Shown here piece by piece: positions 5,679-6,415 of a stretch of DNA of 6,415 nt (positions are counted from its first letter, which is position 1; each line of letters starts with the position of its first letter). The DNA is from Burkholderia sp. GTDB taxonomy: Bacteria; Pseudomonadota; Gammaproteobacteria; Burkholderiales; Burkholderiaceae. A model generated the notes under the pieces. It was not told the DNA's origin, made no database searches, and was given only the letters and a program-made list of their open reading frames with translations. Location of the stretch: the NCBI GenBank assembly GCA_028292565.1, contig JAQGMD010000327.1, forward strand, positions 1-6,415, written 5' to 3'. The translations under genes and the position numbers were made by a program.

Positions 5679-6242
5679 ATGCTGCTAATGATCGACAACT
5701 ACGATTCGTTTACCTACAACCTGGTCCAGTACTTTGGCGAGCTGGGCGAAGAAGTGCGTACATATCGCAACGACGAAATTACGCTTGATGAAATTGCCGC
5801 GCTGCAGCCCGACCGCATCTGCATCTCGCCCGGCCCATGCACGCCGCATGAAGCCGGCGTGTCGGTGCCCGTGCTGCAACGGTTCGGTGGCCAGATTCCA
5901 ATCCTCGGCGTGTGCCTTGGCCATCAAAGCATCGGGGCCGCGTACGGCGGCAAGGTCGTGCTGGCCGGCGAGGTCATGCACGGCAAGACCTCGGTGATCG
6001 AGCATACCGGTGTCGGCGTGTTCAAGGACTTGCCGAATCCGTATACCGTGATTCGCTATCACTCGCTGGCAATCGAGCGCGCCTCGCTGCCCGATTGTCT
6101 TGAAGTCACATCATGGACCAAGGATGGCGAAATCATGGGCGTGCGGCACAAGGAATTCAATGTGCAGGGCGTGCAGTTTCATCCTGAATCGATTTTGACC
6201 GAACATGGCCATGCGCTGCTGAAAAACTTCCTGGCCGGCTGA
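5679..6242 (+). CDS. trpG: Anthranilate synthase component II, glutamine amidotransferase (TrpG)
   Basis: TrpG hydrolyses glutamine and passes ammonia to TrpE. The 187-residue class I amidotransferase is full length for the stand-alone form, not fused to TrpD. Visible are the N-terminal [17 protein letters not shown] (3-19), the oxyanion loop SPGPCTP (50-56), the nucleophile Cys79 in GVCLGHQ (77-83), RYHSLA (126-131), and the catalytic pair His168 and Glu170 in QFHPES (166-171). ATG 5679 is chosen over a nearby ATG at 5688 because GGGGAG (5666-5671) lies 7 nt before it and the trpE stop ends 1 nt before it, so trpE and trpG are translationally coupled. In some bacteria the same subunit also serves PabB for folate synthesis; no separate pabA is visible here. 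A 5-bp GC hairpin (6235-6239 with 6245-6249) has the stop codon in its loop. Confidence 0.97.
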   Translation: MLLMIDNYDSFTYNLVQYFGELGEEVRTYRNDEITLDEIAALQPDRICISPGPCTPHEAGVSVPVLQRFGGQIPILGVCLGHQSIGAAYGGKVVLAGEVMHGKTSVIEHTGVGVFKDLPNPYTVIRYHSLAIERASLPDCLEVTSWTKDGEIMGVRHKEFNVQGVQFHPESILTEHGHALLKNFLAG

Positions 6243-6288
6243 ACGCCGGGCAGCGCATCCGGACGACTTATCCTTCGACACTATCGCC

Positions 6289-6415
6289 ATGCCCATCACT
6301 CAACAAGAAGCTCTTTTGCGCTGCATCGATCATCGTGAAATTTTTCACGATGAGATGCTGTCGCTGTTCCGCAAAATCATGGGCGGTGAAATGTCGCCGG
6401 TCATGATCGCCGCCC
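6289..6415 (+). CDS. trpD: Anthranilate phosphoribosyltransferase (TrpD), N-terminal part, cut by window end
   Basis: The frame from ATG 6289 stays open to the window edge, giving 42 complete codons. The start ([20 protein letters not shown]) and the helix [22 protein letters not shown] (21-42) match the N-terminal helical domain of TrpD, which joins anthranilate to PRPP in the second step of tryptophan synthesis. The PRPP-binding glycine loop (GTGGD) would lie beyond the window. A gap of 46 nt separates it from trpG, and no good ribosome binding site is present. The same operon position, after trpE and trpG, supports the call. Confidence 0.92.
   Translation, partial: MPITQQEALLRCIDHREIFHDEMLSLFRKIMGGEMSPVMIAA
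6323..6358 (+). repeat. Long near-perfect inverted repeat at the start of trpD
   Basis: CATCGTGAAA (6331-6340) and TTTCACGATG (6343-6352) are exact reverse complements with only TT between them. T6330 with A6353 adds a pair, and GCATC (6323-6327) with GATGC (6354-6358) adds five more after a 2-nt bulge (GA 6328-6329). The arms total 16 pairs. It lies over trpD codons about 12-24, which encode the conserved-looking HREIFHDEM segment, so coding constraint may explain part of it. Confidence 0.45.

Noticed and set aside
5165..5698. 177-codon open frame opposite to the trpE C-terminus
   Set aside because: It is a shadow of conserved trpE coding sequence with no ribosome binding site or recognisable motif.
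1..6415. Mobile elements, CRISPR arrays, tRNA or rRNA genes
   Set aside because: No transposase, terminal repeats, regularly spaced repeats or tRNA/rRNA-like segments were found; the genes look like conserved housekeeping loci.

Overview
The window looks like chromosomal DNA from a betaproteobacterium of the order Burkholderiales, most likely an Oxalobacteraceae relative. This rests on the gene order apaG / rpe - gph - trpE - trpG - trpD, which I recall as typical of that order, and on the protein sequences. The genus is an inference. Every gene looks intact and native; I see no insertion sequence, phage gene, CRISPR array, tRNA or rRNA.

Left part (1-2496). A sigma-70-like promoter near the left edge and a leader of about 215 nt precede a short hemerythrin-like gene (264-707, +). 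It converges with mltA (759-1964, -), which encodes a lipoprotein lytic transglycosylase, and a perfect 11-bp inverted repeat lies between the two stop codons. apaG (2122-2496, -) lies upstream of mltA on the same strand. The 157-nt gap between apaG and mltA is almost filled by an oppositely oriented gene for a 46-residue single-span membrane protein (1979-2119, +), which has a strong ribosome binding site.

Right part (2497-6415). From a divergent intergenic region, rpe and gph run rightward and overlap by 4 nt (GTGA). Only 12 nt after gph lies a 28-codon reading frame with four Trp codons in its last eleven residues. A stem-loop ending in a run of six T follows it, then trpE, trpG and the start of trpD. 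This has the layout of a ribosome-mediated transcription attenuator (trpL) controlling the tryptophan operon.

Functionally, rpe and gph are carbohydrate and phosphoglycolate housekeeping genes placed directly ahead of the trp genes. TrpE and TrpG form anthranilate synthase, and TrpD transfers the phosphoribosyl group to anthranilate. The attenuator would let charged tRNA-Trp levels set how much transcription, started either before rpe or at a candidate promoter at the end of gph, continues into trpE. The best leads are the trp leader, the antisense-nested small membrane protein gene, a hemerythrin lacking one expected iron-ligand His, and a near-perfect long hairpin at the start of trpD.
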